Positions 11,078-20,398 of a stretch of DNA of 27,904 bases are shown piece by piece. Source of the stretch: Bigelowiella natans CCMP2755 (lineage: Eukaryota > Cercozoa > Chlorarachniophyceae); the NCBI GenBank assembly GCA_000320545.1, contig ADNK01001503.1, forward strand, positions 1-27,904, given 5' to 3'. The notes beneath the pieces were generated by a model that was not told the origin of the DNA, ran no database searches, and saw only the letters and a program-made list of their open reading frames with translations. Position 1 is the first letter of the stretch, and each line of letters opens with the position of its first letter. The position numbers were made by a program, and so were the translations under genes.

Positions 11078-12354
11078 TGGCCTTGGCTAACAGATATGTC
11101 GAGGACATTGACGGCGCGGTGCTGAAGACTCTCGAGGTAGCAGCATGCAGTCAGTGCTAGGATGCTAAGTGCCTCTCGCGCTTCGATTCCTTGGGGTTTG
11201 TTCGATGTGAATCGATTTGATTTGTAGGACTTCTTCACCCTTCCCGATTTCCTTCGGAGCCGCATTCTCGAGACGAGGAAGAAAAGCCTAACCCAGGAGA
11301 TTAAGGTAGCCTATAGCCCTAGCTCACACCGCCGAATCTAACATTCGAAAGGGGGGGAGAGCCACGACGACATTCACGACAGACTGCGTCAGCGAGCGCG
11401 TCGATGCACGCTTTTGGGGACACACCACGCGCAAAGTGTGATAAGACGAGCGACGGGTTTCGGAGCTATCAACCCCCTCCCCCCCCATGGTGTATTTTCA
11501 GTGTTGGTTGTTCTTCCATTCTTTCCTCCCCCCCCCCACGACCACAATGCAGGCGGATTATGCCCAATGGGCAAGGGACTATACGAAATCTGCGTCCGGT
11601 CATCGCATCGTTAACGGCCGCAAAGTGTACTACCCTCTTGGGGTCTCGGAGTTGAGAGCCATCTCCCGACTGCTAAATCTGCAACTCCACGTAATGATAG
11701 AAAATGCTTTGCAGTGTAAAGGGGCGAAAGGAACTGATGAGGAGACAAAGCGTGTTTCTGACTCGATCAGTGATGATCGTCATCTCGTGCCGAAAGAAAT
11801 TGAGTGTTTTTTTCTTAATTTCAATTTCGTCAACGTCCATTACATTCCCATCGCGTTCCCTCCGCTATTTATTCACATGACCTCAAATTCCTCTTGTTTT
11901 CTTCCGCTTGCTGTATTCATTTCTGTGCAGGTGATGACGAAGAACAGTGTCCTGGAGGCAACGAATAAAGGGACGATAGATCAGGTTGCGCGTGTGGGTG
12001 CGTGTGCGTGTGCGTGTGTGTTATATATCGTCGCTATTGCCTTTCTGTGTTATACTACCGATGCTAATTCCTCACGACGTGGCATGAAATTATGTGTTTC
12101 GTTCGCGCTTTTGAAAAATCTTTGGTTTGACGGTGAAGGTGGATCCCCGCACGGTCTCGCGCAACTACATCCAAGTCTTCGGGATAGGATTGCCGACGAA
12201 ACGTGTTGTTCGGCTTATGAATATCGATGAAAATCACTATCACATTCACCTACCTCGGCCACCCAAACAGGCGCGTGACCCTGCATTTGACGAGATTAAC
12301 TATTGGAAGCCGATGGATTGCGCTGATGATGGCGATGAGCTGCCAGAAGTGTAG
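6510..12354 (+). CDS. UBA domain plus OTU-type cysteine protease, probable deubiquitinase (about 630 aa)
   Basis: Predicted exons: 6510-6688, 7059-7134, 7481-7653, 7957-8114, 8395-8593, 8812-8896, 9075-9194, 9434-9487 (optional), 9618-9698, 10019-10128, 10371-10499, 11094-11136, 11228-11305, 11553-11690, 11931-11984, 12139-12354. Phases agree throughout (1893 nt). Residues about 176-213 form a UBA domain ([15 protein letters not shown] then [13 protein letters not shown]), which binds ubiquitin in known families. A Lys/Glu-rich coiled-coil segment follows (about 345-372). The OTU-type domain covers about 376-600. It has DDDGNC with probable nucleophile Cys406, the helix [18 protein letters not shown], and HYHIH with probable catalytic His592. 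This layout predicts removal of ubiquitin from substrates. Exon 8 and the exact donor after Cys406 (10125 or 10128) are uncertain. The stop follows an acidic tail (DDGDELPEV). Confidence 0.82.
6951..7039. repeat. TTTC/CT/TG compound microsatellite in intron 1 of the UBA-OTU gene
   Basis: TTTC repeats pass into (CT)n (about 6975-7011) and then (TG)n (about 7011-7039), ending 19 bp before the predicted acceptor at 7058. The CT part may serve as an extended pyrimidine tract. Confidence 0.9.
9318..9368. repeat. GAT/GAC trinucleotide repeat in intron
   Basis: An imperfect (GATGAT/GACGAT) tract lies inside the intron following the exon that ends at 9194. On the minus strand it makes polyserine or polyhistidine shadow frames. 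It is not part of a predicted exon. Confidence 0.85.
10500..11093. repeat. Intron composed almost wholly of microsatellites, with about 300 bp of GTT/GCT repeat
   Basis: This 594-bp intron of the UBA-OTU gene begins GTATGATGG and ends GGCTAACAG. It contains an interrupted GTT repeat with scattered GCT units (about 10520-10816). Then come (AT)n at about 10898-10926, (CT)n at about 10932-10988, (TG)n to about 11009 and (TA)n at about 11037-11077. Splicing across it gives FKT-YVEDID in the correct phase. The polyleucine, polyvaline and polyglutamine frames seen here are therefore not protein. Confidence 0.88.
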
Positions 12355-13127
12355 GCAATAATCTAGATATGCCGATGTTGTTTGTTTATGGTGGACGAAA
12401 AGAGCGCGTTGATTGCGAAGCTGGCGACATGTCATAGTTCGATTCATTTATAGTCTAGTTGTGTTGATGTTCTAGATGTTGATGTTGCATCGATCGAGTT
12501 ATTAACTGGTTGAGGACATTGAAACGTCTGGATGCCAGCCTGCTAGCCTGCTATGTACAGATGTGTTCTAGTGTAGTTCGTAGTGTACGCTAGTACGTGG
12601 TGAATGGTTTAAACTTTTAAAAAAAATCCAGAATAATGCTGTACACTACTAGACTAGCTAGCTAGCTAGCTAGTAGTACACGTGCATTGTTCTAGCTACG
12701 CAGTTAGCAGGCCATCTAGCCATGCTAGCATGCACTTGCTAGCTTGGCTAGTTGGTCGCATATATCTAGATATCTAGATTATCTAGACATGCTAGCTAGC
12801 TAGCACGCGAGCGCAAAGGGACTGCTAAACAGCTAGACTGCCTACTACTTGCTAGCTTGCTTGCTAGTCATGTCTAGATGTCCCTCCAGCTTTGCTAGAA
12901 CTAGTCAGATGTCTAGATGTGGCGACACTGCATGCACATCTACACACCTCTATAGTCTCTATAGCTAGAGATACAACTGCTACTGCTAGATTGCAGCGCT
13001 AGCTAGAGCGGACAATCTAGCAATTTCGATCTAGAATCTAACAATAGAACAGCTAGACTGCAGCACAGCTAGCACTAGCAAGCTGATGGAGGGCGCAATG
13101 CATGCTAGTATGGATAACTATTAGCGA

Positions 13128-13165
<38 letters not shown>

Positions 13166-13369
13166 TCGCTAACTAGCTAGCTAGCCATACCAGCTAGATG
13201 TTACTATTTGGATTTCACAATTGGTAGTAGCAATGTTAACTTTAGCCCCATTCTTTATTACAGGAATGGGAGCTTCGACTAAATTGAAGTGCATTTAATC
13301 TAGACTTCATCAACAATCCGCATATCGATAGACGATCAACAGCTTCCGCTTCGTCCAATCCAATTCAAC
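12355..13369. other. Intergenic spacer, CTAG-rich, no gene seen
   Basis: This lies between two converging genes: the UBA-OTU stop at 12354 and the Jupiter-like stop at 13370. It is dense in CTAGCTAG (12654-12673, 13171-13184), TCTAGA and GCATGC words and carries a perfect 52-bp palindrome. Both genes must place their 3' ends and polyadenylation signals here. Confidence 0.65.
13121..13172. repeat. Perfect 52-bp palindrome with TA core
   Basis: The 10-bp arms TTAGCGACCA (13121-13130) and TGGTCGCTAA (13163-13172) are exact reverse complements and flank (TA)16. Outer words TATGG (13109-13113) and CCATA (about 13185-13189) extend the pairing imperfectly. It could form a cruciform or a hairpin in RNA. 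It may be a remnant of a small inverted-repeat element. Confidence 0.9.
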
Positions 13370-13967
13370 TTAACCGAATGTAATCTGGGAGCGGCCTCCG
13401 GGTGGTGCATGAACTCGGGTAGAAGGGCGATCAGTGATGAAGTTTCCGCACTCCGGTCGGGTACCATTAGCAAAAGCATTTGATGATTGGCCCCGTTTCT
13501 TGGGTTGTGAGGTAGGAGCGGAATTCTTTGGCATGGAGTTTTCCTGACAAGTTGCAACATAATAAACATTAGGAACGATACTATTCAATAACAGATCTTT
13601 GCATGCAAAAGAAATATCTCTATCTACCTTTGTTTCCTTCTTAGTAGAAACAGCACGAGCTGGGGCAGAAGTAGCAGGAGCTCGAACAGGAGCTCTAGCT
13701 GGAGCAGCAGAAGTTACTGCCTTTGACTCCCAGCAGCCCGACTTTTTGTTCCAAACCTGCTTGGTAGCTTTTGAAGGTGCGGATCTGTGACAGAATAGTA
13801 GGAAGTGATGAGAAATCATTAACATTCTTCTTGGATTTTAACAACATCGTTGGTACTTACCCGCCGATTGACCATTGGCTCTTCGAGTGATGGCTCGACA
13901 TGTGATGGTGGGTCTTGGTGGTAGATCTTGTTACGTGCATCTCAGTGGAATTTAAAGCGGAGCTCAT
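13370..13967 (-). CDS. Jupiter/HN1-like microtubule-associated-type protein (145 aa)
   Basis: Three exons on the minus strand: 13967-13861, 13784-13628, 13543-13370 (438 nt, phases agree). The start is ATG at 13967. The C-terminal DRPSTRVHAPPGGRSQITFG matches the signature of the Jupiter/HN1 (JPT) family (S-R-V-x-x-P-P-G-G-x-S ending in F-G), whose members are small, disordered and associated with microtubules in animals. The N-terminus is His/Ser-rich, and the middle is Ala/Pro/Lys-rich low complexity (APARAPVRAPATSAPARA). No folded domain or signal peptide is visible. The second intron (13627-13544) is 84 nt, keeps frame and has no stop, so its retention would insert 28 residues. Family assignment rests on one motif. 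Confidence 0.7.
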
Positions 13968-14642
13968 TGTGACTGTGATCGTAGAAAAAGGGGTGTTAAT
14001 TTTTTATTATGATAGATCGAAAGGGGCCACCGTATATCTATGATAGGTTCTCACCAAAGGTGCGTGAGGAGAAGGAAAGCAGTTGGGACAGACTTCGAAT
14101 AATGATCAACTCAGGTTTATATTTGCGATATTGTTCGTTTGCTTTCTGGTCATTTATGTTTAGAAAGAGACATATATCGAATTAATCAGAGAATACCGCC
14201 TTTGTTTGACATAAATGTCGTAGTTTTTCTTTTCATCTTTTTGTCTCAGGTGCCCTTTCATGTTGGAAAAAAGAACATTGCAGTTTACTTTGTGCATACG
14301 ACAATCAACACAACACGTCGCTGACTACAATTTTATGAACCGTCTCAACGGCTAGAACAAAATTGAAGAGCCGTGAATTGTCGCCAAATATCCCATATTT
14401 CGATGTCGTTTGATCGAGATGCCATTGAAATCAAGTCACCAGCGTTTTTGTAATACGACATCCTTCCCCGCTCAAAAATGAAAATATTAGAGTCGTCGAC
14501 TAATTTCCAAAAAGAGCACGAATTCCGACCGGAAGAACCCCTTTTGGATTTGGAACATAATGACGGCGTGCATCACACTGCTCATCTTTCTTCCGACGAT
14601 TGGTCTTTTACATGATCCGTAATCAATGCGGTGGCATGATGA
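13968..14642. other. Intergenic region with short ORFs, including a 45-aa frame
   Basis: This should contain the promoter of the minus-strand Jupiter-like gene. A plus-strand ATG frame at 14478-14615 encodes 45 residues of coding-like, acidic composition (for example EHEFRPEEPLLDLEHNDG). It could be an upstream exon of the oxidoreductase gene, but I found no phase-compatible donor. An acceptor-like TTTTTGTCTCAG at about 14247 precedes a short frame ending near 14324. Neither is supported further. Confidence 0.25.
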
Positions 14643-15036
14643 ATGATGCTGTCAAGAGTATCATCTGATGTTCGAAAATCTAACCAAATTGCTCGGGTTT
14701 TTCTTTCTTCCTTTTCTTGCTCTTTCTTTCTAGCCCTAGCGTCGGAACTCAACGGGCTATTCCCTTACCCTTACCCTGCCGATAACCAAGGGCCCACGGA
14801 ACGGCAAGTCCAAGGAGGAAGATATGCGAACATTGGCAAAGACCTCACGCACTCATGGAATCCGCCTCATCGTCGGATCCTAGGTATTGTGTGCTATGAA
14901 GATTAGTTCGATTACTTATTTGATGGAGTTGCATTCTTCTTTGTAAGGATGGCTCGCGCACTTTAATCCCCGTTTGAAACACCGCTCGCTATCGAGAGGC
15001 CTCGCTGGGGGAGGTGAGAGCTCTTTCGATGGGAAA
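14643..15036 (+). other. Possible 5' coding exons of the MDR oxidoreductase
   Basis: A frame from ATG at 14643 to a donor after 14883 joins in phase 1 to an exon starting at 14948, which runs in frame into the MDR start at 15037 and would add 110 residues. Read without splicing, its start gives a hydrophobic stretch (VFLSSFSCSFFLALAS) like a signal peptide. However, the same bases form a textbook pyrimidine tract and TTTCTAG acceptor near 14732, so the true first exon may lie elsewhere. The downstream part (NIGKDLTHSWNPPHRRI) looks coding. Confidence 0.4.
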
Positions 15037-17009
15037 ATGGCTGATGAGCTGAAGCATTCGAACAGCCTACCAGCCACGATGAGATGCGTCACTGTAAAGG
15101 GATATGGAAAGATCGACGATATGGTGGGATTTTCTGAGTGTTGGCCTGTGCCAGAGCCTGGAAAGGGCGAGATGCTGATCAAGGTTTTGGCCTGCTCTCT
15201 TGCTCCAGGAGATATTCGCAATCTGCGCGGGGATTGTGACTACTTTGGTCCGAAATGCCCGTGAGTACAGCTTTTGAACCCAAATTCTCTCTCTCTCTCT
15301 CTCTCCCTCCCTCCCTCTCTCTTTCTCTTTATTTTACCTAATTTTTCGTCAATAATTGTTTTTGCATAAGGTGTGCGATATAACACTAAAAAAATTTTTA
15401 TTCTGTCGTGGAATGGTTCCCATTTTCTTTGATAAAAGCCTCCAAATACAGTAATAACCGGGCGCGGACGGGGAAATAACACCGCCGTCCTCCACACAAC
15501 TTTTCGAATCTCTTCCAAACTATTTCGGTGATAAGCGCGCATCTTTTTCTAGGTATATACCGGGTGGCGACGTGTGCGGCGTGGTTTTGAAGTTGCCAAC
15601 GTCGTCCTCCTCCTGCTCCTCGCTGTCTAAATTTAAGGAAGGAGATGTTGTCGTGGCGATGTTTCACTTTCGACCGCAGGGAGGGCTGGCGGATTATGCC
15701 CTTGTTAAAACAGCTCACTCGGCGAAGATTGTCCTGAAGGCTCCATCCAGTAGCCGAAACAAAAGCAATGGGTTCCTCAGTGCGTGCGAGGCTGCTGCCA
15801 TCCCATCAAGCGCCCTAGCGGCGATGTTGGCCGCGAAGAGCTCTGTTAGAAAAGGAGACCGCGTCCTCGTACTAGGGGGTGGGGGCGGGGTAGGTTCTCA
15901 CCTGCTGCAGTTTCTTAAAAACTATGGCGCCTCGCATGTCGCTGTGACCGCCGCCGCCTCCCCCTCCTCCGCCGAGGCAAAACGTCTAGTGGGCTTGGGG
16001 GCGGATGATGTGATTGACTACCGGAGAGAGAACTGGTGGGAATGGAAGCCAAATAATAACCAGAATCAATTCGACATGGTCGTAGATTTAGTCGGGTCAT
16101 ACGAGTCGTGGCGAAGAGCTGCCAAGAGGGGCGGAGTGCTGAAAACAGGCTGGTGAGTTCTGTCATCCAAGGATGTAAAAGAAGAGGAATGATTAGATAG
16201 TGCTTAAGTAGAATAGGAAAATGGGGGAGTAGCTGTCGTGGAAGTAGTAATCTAATAGAAGTAAGCTGCAAGAAAATGTAAAAACATTCTTCGATGTCCT
16301 CGGTCCTGACATTTTCTGTTATGTTGCCGAAGCTCTTTGTTTCGGCAGCGTGTGACACGGCCGGTTCATGAAACACTCAGTCCCCATAGCTAGCCAACTC
16401 TACCATCATCATCCTGCGTCGACAGGGGGTGGCGAAGAGTGCCTTTGAGATATAGCCGTATCATGTTTTCGATGCGCGACGCTCACGTTTTGTGCCTTTT
16501 CTTGCCGATATCCTCTCTATTACGTATAAAGAGCAATGTGTTTCTCGAATAATCAAAGGAAGGGCGGACGCTATCTGACCTTCACCGGCGATGAACGGTA
16601 CATGCAAATCCACAGCTTGATGGGGCTGTATTCTTTCTTGGGAAAGATGGTGTCGCGGGCTCTCTTCACGCGCATATTCTGGCCCTTCTACCCCAAGTGG
16701 ACGCATTTTATGGATACGGATCCAACCAATGGTCTTGCTAGAGAGTCATGCATAAGGGAGAAGGGGGGGGGAGAAACGTGAGATATACCGTTTAAATATA
16801 TAATGACGAAAACTATTCAGATATGTATTTAACGCTGTCATACAGGGAACCTAGATGAGCTGGTGAGGCTCGCAGCTGCAGGTGAGTTCAGGCCGGTTTT
16901 AGACCGTCGTTCTCCATATAAATTCAAGCTCAGTGAAGTCAAGAAGGCGATGAAGCTTCAGGAAAGCTATCATGCCAAGGGGAAGGTTGTCATTCGGATT
17001 GCAAATTAG
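15037..17009 (+). CDS. Zinc-independent medium-chain dehydrogenase/reductase, quinone-oxidoreductase-like (386 aa from this ATG)
   Basis: Four exons: 15037-15260, 15553-16152, 16559-16731, 16846-17009 (1161 nt, GT-AG, phases agree). The N-terminal GroES-like domain contains LACSLAPGDIRNLRG and YIPGGDVCGVV. The usual zinc-enzyme GHE is replaced by GGD, and no structural-zinc cysteine cluster is seen, so it should be an NAD(P)H-dependent quinone or enone reductase type. The Rossmann motif is VLGGGGGVGSHLLQFL at residues about 181-196, followed by LGADDVIDYR. The C-terminal catalytic domain ends PYKFKLSEVKKAMKLQES and GKVVIRIAN, typical of the MDR family. The start is the first ATG before the conserved domain (MADELKHSNSLPATM). 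Coding sequence may begin farther upstream. Substrate is unknown. Confidence 0.87.
15283..15330. repeat. CT microsatellite in intron 1 of the MDR gene
   Basis: A (CT)n tract with CCCT interruptions starts 23 bp after the donor at 15261. It sits at the 5' side of the intron, not at the acceptor. Confidence 0.9.
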
Positions 17010-17033
17010 AGATGGATGATGAGACCTTATTTC

Positions 17034-17073
<40 letters not shown>

Positions 17074-18585
17074 GTTTATGTATGTGTGTGTACGTATGAG
17101 TACATATATTCATGCTGCTATAATGTTATTTATATAAGTCATAGCAAACACATTTATGTGTGTGTACACACACATTTAGGCCATTGCCTGTTTGCATGTA
17201 ATGAGTGCACACGACAGCAGCGCATGGGATGCAGCACATGTACACATGCAGCATGCTAGACGTGCAATGCAACGACACATGTCTCGACATGCGCTTTTGC
17301 TACATAGCTAGATAGGACTTGTTGGGCTGATCTAGTGATGTGCTGCATGCGCACTACGCTCATCCGCATGGATGTGCAGCGACTGTGACATGCACTGCTA
17401 GTAGACATGCGCACACATGCCAATGAGACATGCTAGCATGTCTAGATGTGTGCGCAATGTGCTTTGCTACGCTTGCACACGTTCAATTTGCAATTTGTAG
17501 GTGCACATCAGTCATCACGCCTCCCGCTGTCTAGCTGTGTCTGCGAGGTCGTCACATTGCACTCCACTGTCTAGCTGTGCACAGCTGACGAGCAGACACG
17601 ATGCATGCGTCACAAATGAATGCGCATGATTTTTCAGGTCGACATCGTCGACGAAATGGCCATTTCGTCGACAAAATCGACGTCAAGCTATGATCGTCGA
17701 CAAAATGCTACGTACCTCGTCGACGATGTCAACTTTGAGCGATCAACAGCGACATCGTCGACGTTGCCGATCAAGATTGATTATGATTTCGTCGAGCGAT
17801 GTGACCTTGCCGTCAATGCCTCGCGTCTTGGCCATGTGTGCGATGCATGCATGCATGTGTGATGCTAATGGCTAGCTAGCTAGTGCTGCACGCATGCAAG
17901 CCCTGCTTTGGCGAGTCTGCATGTGCACTAGTGCATCGGAACAGATGTCGATGCACACAATGCGCAGGCCGTCGTCCCACGCAATGCGCAGGCACATAGA
18001 CGCAGTACACGTACGTGCATCTGCTGGCACACATGCGCAAGCATGATTACGGCCACACTTCATCGATCTACCTCTACCTATAAACTGGATAACTTTCACA
18101 CGAACGCCCGCCATGTTGTTTTTTTTGCACACAAAAATGATGACGCTCAGTTATTTTAGACCTCGCTAGCTAGACCCTACCGGTGATCGTCATTGCCTTC
18201 GTTTTTGGCTGGCGAAAGCGAAAGCACACGCAGTTGCCAGTAGCGATACCCCGAGGATCTTCTTTACCCAGCTCACCTAATTGGACAATGTCTAGAATGT
18301 GAGAACATGATTGCCGATCAAGCCATACCGGAAGGCATCATCGGGGCACAAACGCGTCATTTCCAGGCTTATCAAAAATATTTGACAATAAAGTATCACC
18401 GCAGTATTTGCTCACCTCTTTCCGTAAGGCCATGATCGTTTGATTCACCGAGGTGAGGCAATACCTTTTAGTGCAAATGTGGTGACAACCGAAGGGTTAG
18501 CTTGAGAACTGCCCCGGAGCAGGCAAAGTCCGAGGCAGAAGAAAGGCTCAGTGAAAAGACAAGCAGCGAAAAATAATTTCGGTTG
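17010..18585. other. Intergenic spacer with TA repeat, GCATGC/CTAG words and GTCGAC cluster
   Basis: This lies between two converging genes (MDR stop at 17009, riboflavin synthase stop at 18586). It contains (TA)n at about 17037-17067 and many GCATGC, ACATGC and CTAGC words. It also has a block of GTCGAC repeats (17638-17762) and (CTAG)n near 17871-17883. Open frames at 17620-17875 follow the repeat and look like chance. A possible alternative 3' exon of riboflavin synthase (18464-18338, minus) lies at its right end. Confidence 0.6.
17638..17762. repeat. Cluster of six GTCGAC words with a 26-bp perfect palindrome
   Basis: GTCGAC occurs at 17638, 17647, 17667, 17696, 17719 and 17757. The segment 17647-17672 is a perfect palindrome centred on TGGCCA: arms GTCGACGAAA and TTTCGTCGAC. 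Some units share the longer word CGTCGACAAAAT or CGTCGACGA, suggesting local duplication. Confidence 0.85.
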
Positions 18586-18924
18586 TTACTTTGCCATAAT
18601 GTCGACTTCGAGGTTCACAGCGCCACCGATGGGCTTCTTCGGTACGATGATCGCTTTTTGAGTGTGAGCTATCAGCATAAACTCGAACCAGCACGCAATC
18701 GTGTCCACCTGTTGTTATAGCAGCAGAACCGAACCACACAGCCCCTTAGATTCTGCAAGATACTATTAGGAGTTGTTCTAATGTTGCCCTGAAATGATGT
18801 TCAGAATATTAGGTGCGAGTAGCGTCGCATGCGGTATGAAACCGGTAGCGGGTTTAAGTAGGTTAATTTCACACCGCGGTGACTGTGAGACTGGTCCCGT
18901 CCACTGCAATGTACCTAATTATAT

Positions 18925-18962
<38 letters not shown>

Positions 18963-19462
18963 TGTGTGTGTGTGTTTGTGTGCACATTTATAAAGAGGTG
19001 GAAAGGGGGGAATGAGGACAGGCCACTACAAACATAGCTGTACTAGTTAGGAAAATTCATGCAGGAGATTTATATTGCTGTGTAGCTGCTGCTTTGCTCG
19101 CCAGTTTAATTAGCGGAAAGAACCCCTTCTCTACGATGAAAGGCATAAGCTCTTCAGGCACTTTCCCGATTCTGCATAAAAAGAATGTTTGGTGAATTCT
19201 CACGACCAAGCTCTCGCACCGCTGCCATCAAAATTGTAATATTGAATAAATGAACGGATGAGCCAGGAAAGGATGCCCCCCGAGCACATAGTTGCACCTT
19301 ATGCGCAAGCTGTCGCCATCCTTCTCCTTCTTGAGGATGCTTCCTGTAGCGTCGACATGGCCTTGCACGTAATGTCCCGAGTTTCGATCCGTCATCTTGA
19401 GGCTATGAGTACATGTAAAAAGCGGCATTTGTGAGTGCGTGCGCGTCGTGTAAATGCTGGTG

Positions 19463-19497
<35 letters not shown>

Positions 19498-19902
19498 CAG
19501 TGCGTGTGTTAGCGTTTTATGTAGCGCTTGACGGTTCGGGAAAGCTGTTCTTGCAGCACCTTGGCTCCACGTTGACGGGGTCTCCGGCTTTTAGGAACTT
19601 GAGGTTGCTCCTTCGCAAAGTTTCAGGTGCAAGACCTGGTTTACCACCGACACAATCACTCAGCAAAATTTGATTTAAATTTGAATACGATAGTGCCGCG
19701 TGCGGCTCCCTCCCTTTCACGCCAATTGTACCGATCATTTCTTTGCGATTCAACTCATTAGCCCCCCCCCCCCACTCTCATGATACTCTATTGGATTGCT
19801 GATGTTGATCAAATTGTACCGAATTTCGCAGTCTTTTGATCGAATTCGGTCACGGTGAGGCACACGCCATTTATAGCTGCAGGGACGGAAGATTCAAAGC
19901 AG

Positions 19903-19933
<31 letters not shown>

Positions 19934-20372
19934 AGTAGTAGTAGTAGTAGCAGAAGCAGTAAAGTAGTAGTTGTGAGGTTGCATCCATGAAAGACTCTCC
20001 TTGAGCGTAAGGAGAAGTGGGAAGGTGGTGACCAAAACATGCTGATCAATTTATTTCTTCGGATATGCACATTACCGATACTACAGCCCGAATATGCACC
20101 GATTAGCCCTTTGTTCATACGCACGGTCATAATCGTCCCTTTGGAAACATCTCTACCGGGGATGGATGGGGGTGGGGGTGGGGGTGGGGGTGGGTACAAA
20201 CGGATTTCAGAGGAGGATCAGAGTTGGTGATAGATTAGTAAAAACGGTTTTTCCCTCATGCTCATGGGAGAAGAAGATTTATCTATTTTGACCCGTTCCA
20301 AAGCTTCACGTCGTCTCGCTCCTCCATCGACACCACCTCTCCCATTTCTTGCACGATACCAGAGAACACCAT
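18586..20372 (-). CDS. Riboflavin synthase (201 aa)
   Basis: Eight exons on the minus strand: 20372-20293, 20152-20076, 19876-19820, 19635-19560, 19402-19298, 19171-19124, 18914-18875, 18708-18586 (606 nt, all GT-AG, phases agree). It converts two 6,7-dimethyl-8-ribityllumazine into riboflavin plus a pyrimidinedione. The two lumazine-binding barrels are visible. The first has MVFSGIVQEMG, AINGVCLTVTEFD (conserved Cys58) and LAPETLRRSNL. The second has GHYVQGHVDATG, YIAVDGTSLTV and FMLIAHTQKAI, ending VNLEVDIMAK. Length fits the family (200-220). No plastid transit peptide is present from this ATG. Upstream exons could supply one. A donor overlapping the stop (AA-GTAACA) could instead splice to 18464 and extend the C-terminus with KYC, resembling the family's KYVE. 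Confidence 0.95.
18930..18977. repeat. TG microsatellite in a riboflavin synthase intron
   Basis: (TG)n on plus, read as CA on the coding strand, lies in the intron between exons 6 and 7 just upstream of the acceptor at 18915. A second TG tract (about 19460-19497) lies in the intron between exons 4 and 5. Confidence 0.9.
20168..20194. repeat. GGGGGT repeat forming the pyrimidine tract of a riboflavin synthase acceptor
   Basis: Four to five GGGGGT units on plus read as CCCCCA on the coding strand, 12 bp or more upstream of the acceptor of riboflavin synthase exon 2 (AG at 20154-20153). A GTC/GTA repeat at about 19906-19949 lies in the next intron. Confidence 0.8.
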
Positions 20373-20398
20373 CCTAGCTCTTTTTGTCTCTTAATTAT

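Noticed and set aside
12410-12460. tRNA-like B-box word GTTCGATTC
   Set aside because: No A-box, acceptor stem or cloverleaf can be paired around it.
15915-16376. 153-aa minus-strand frame
   Set aside because: It is antisense to the MDR Rossmann-fold exon, which carries clear family motifs on the plus strand.
17638-17762. CRISPR-like array
   Set aside because: The repeated words are short and unevenly spaced, with no uniform spacers, and the genome is eukaryotic.
17620-17875. Two plus-strand frames of 61-80 aa
   Set aside because: They track the GTCGAC repeat block, have no splice or family support and lie within a repetitive spacer.
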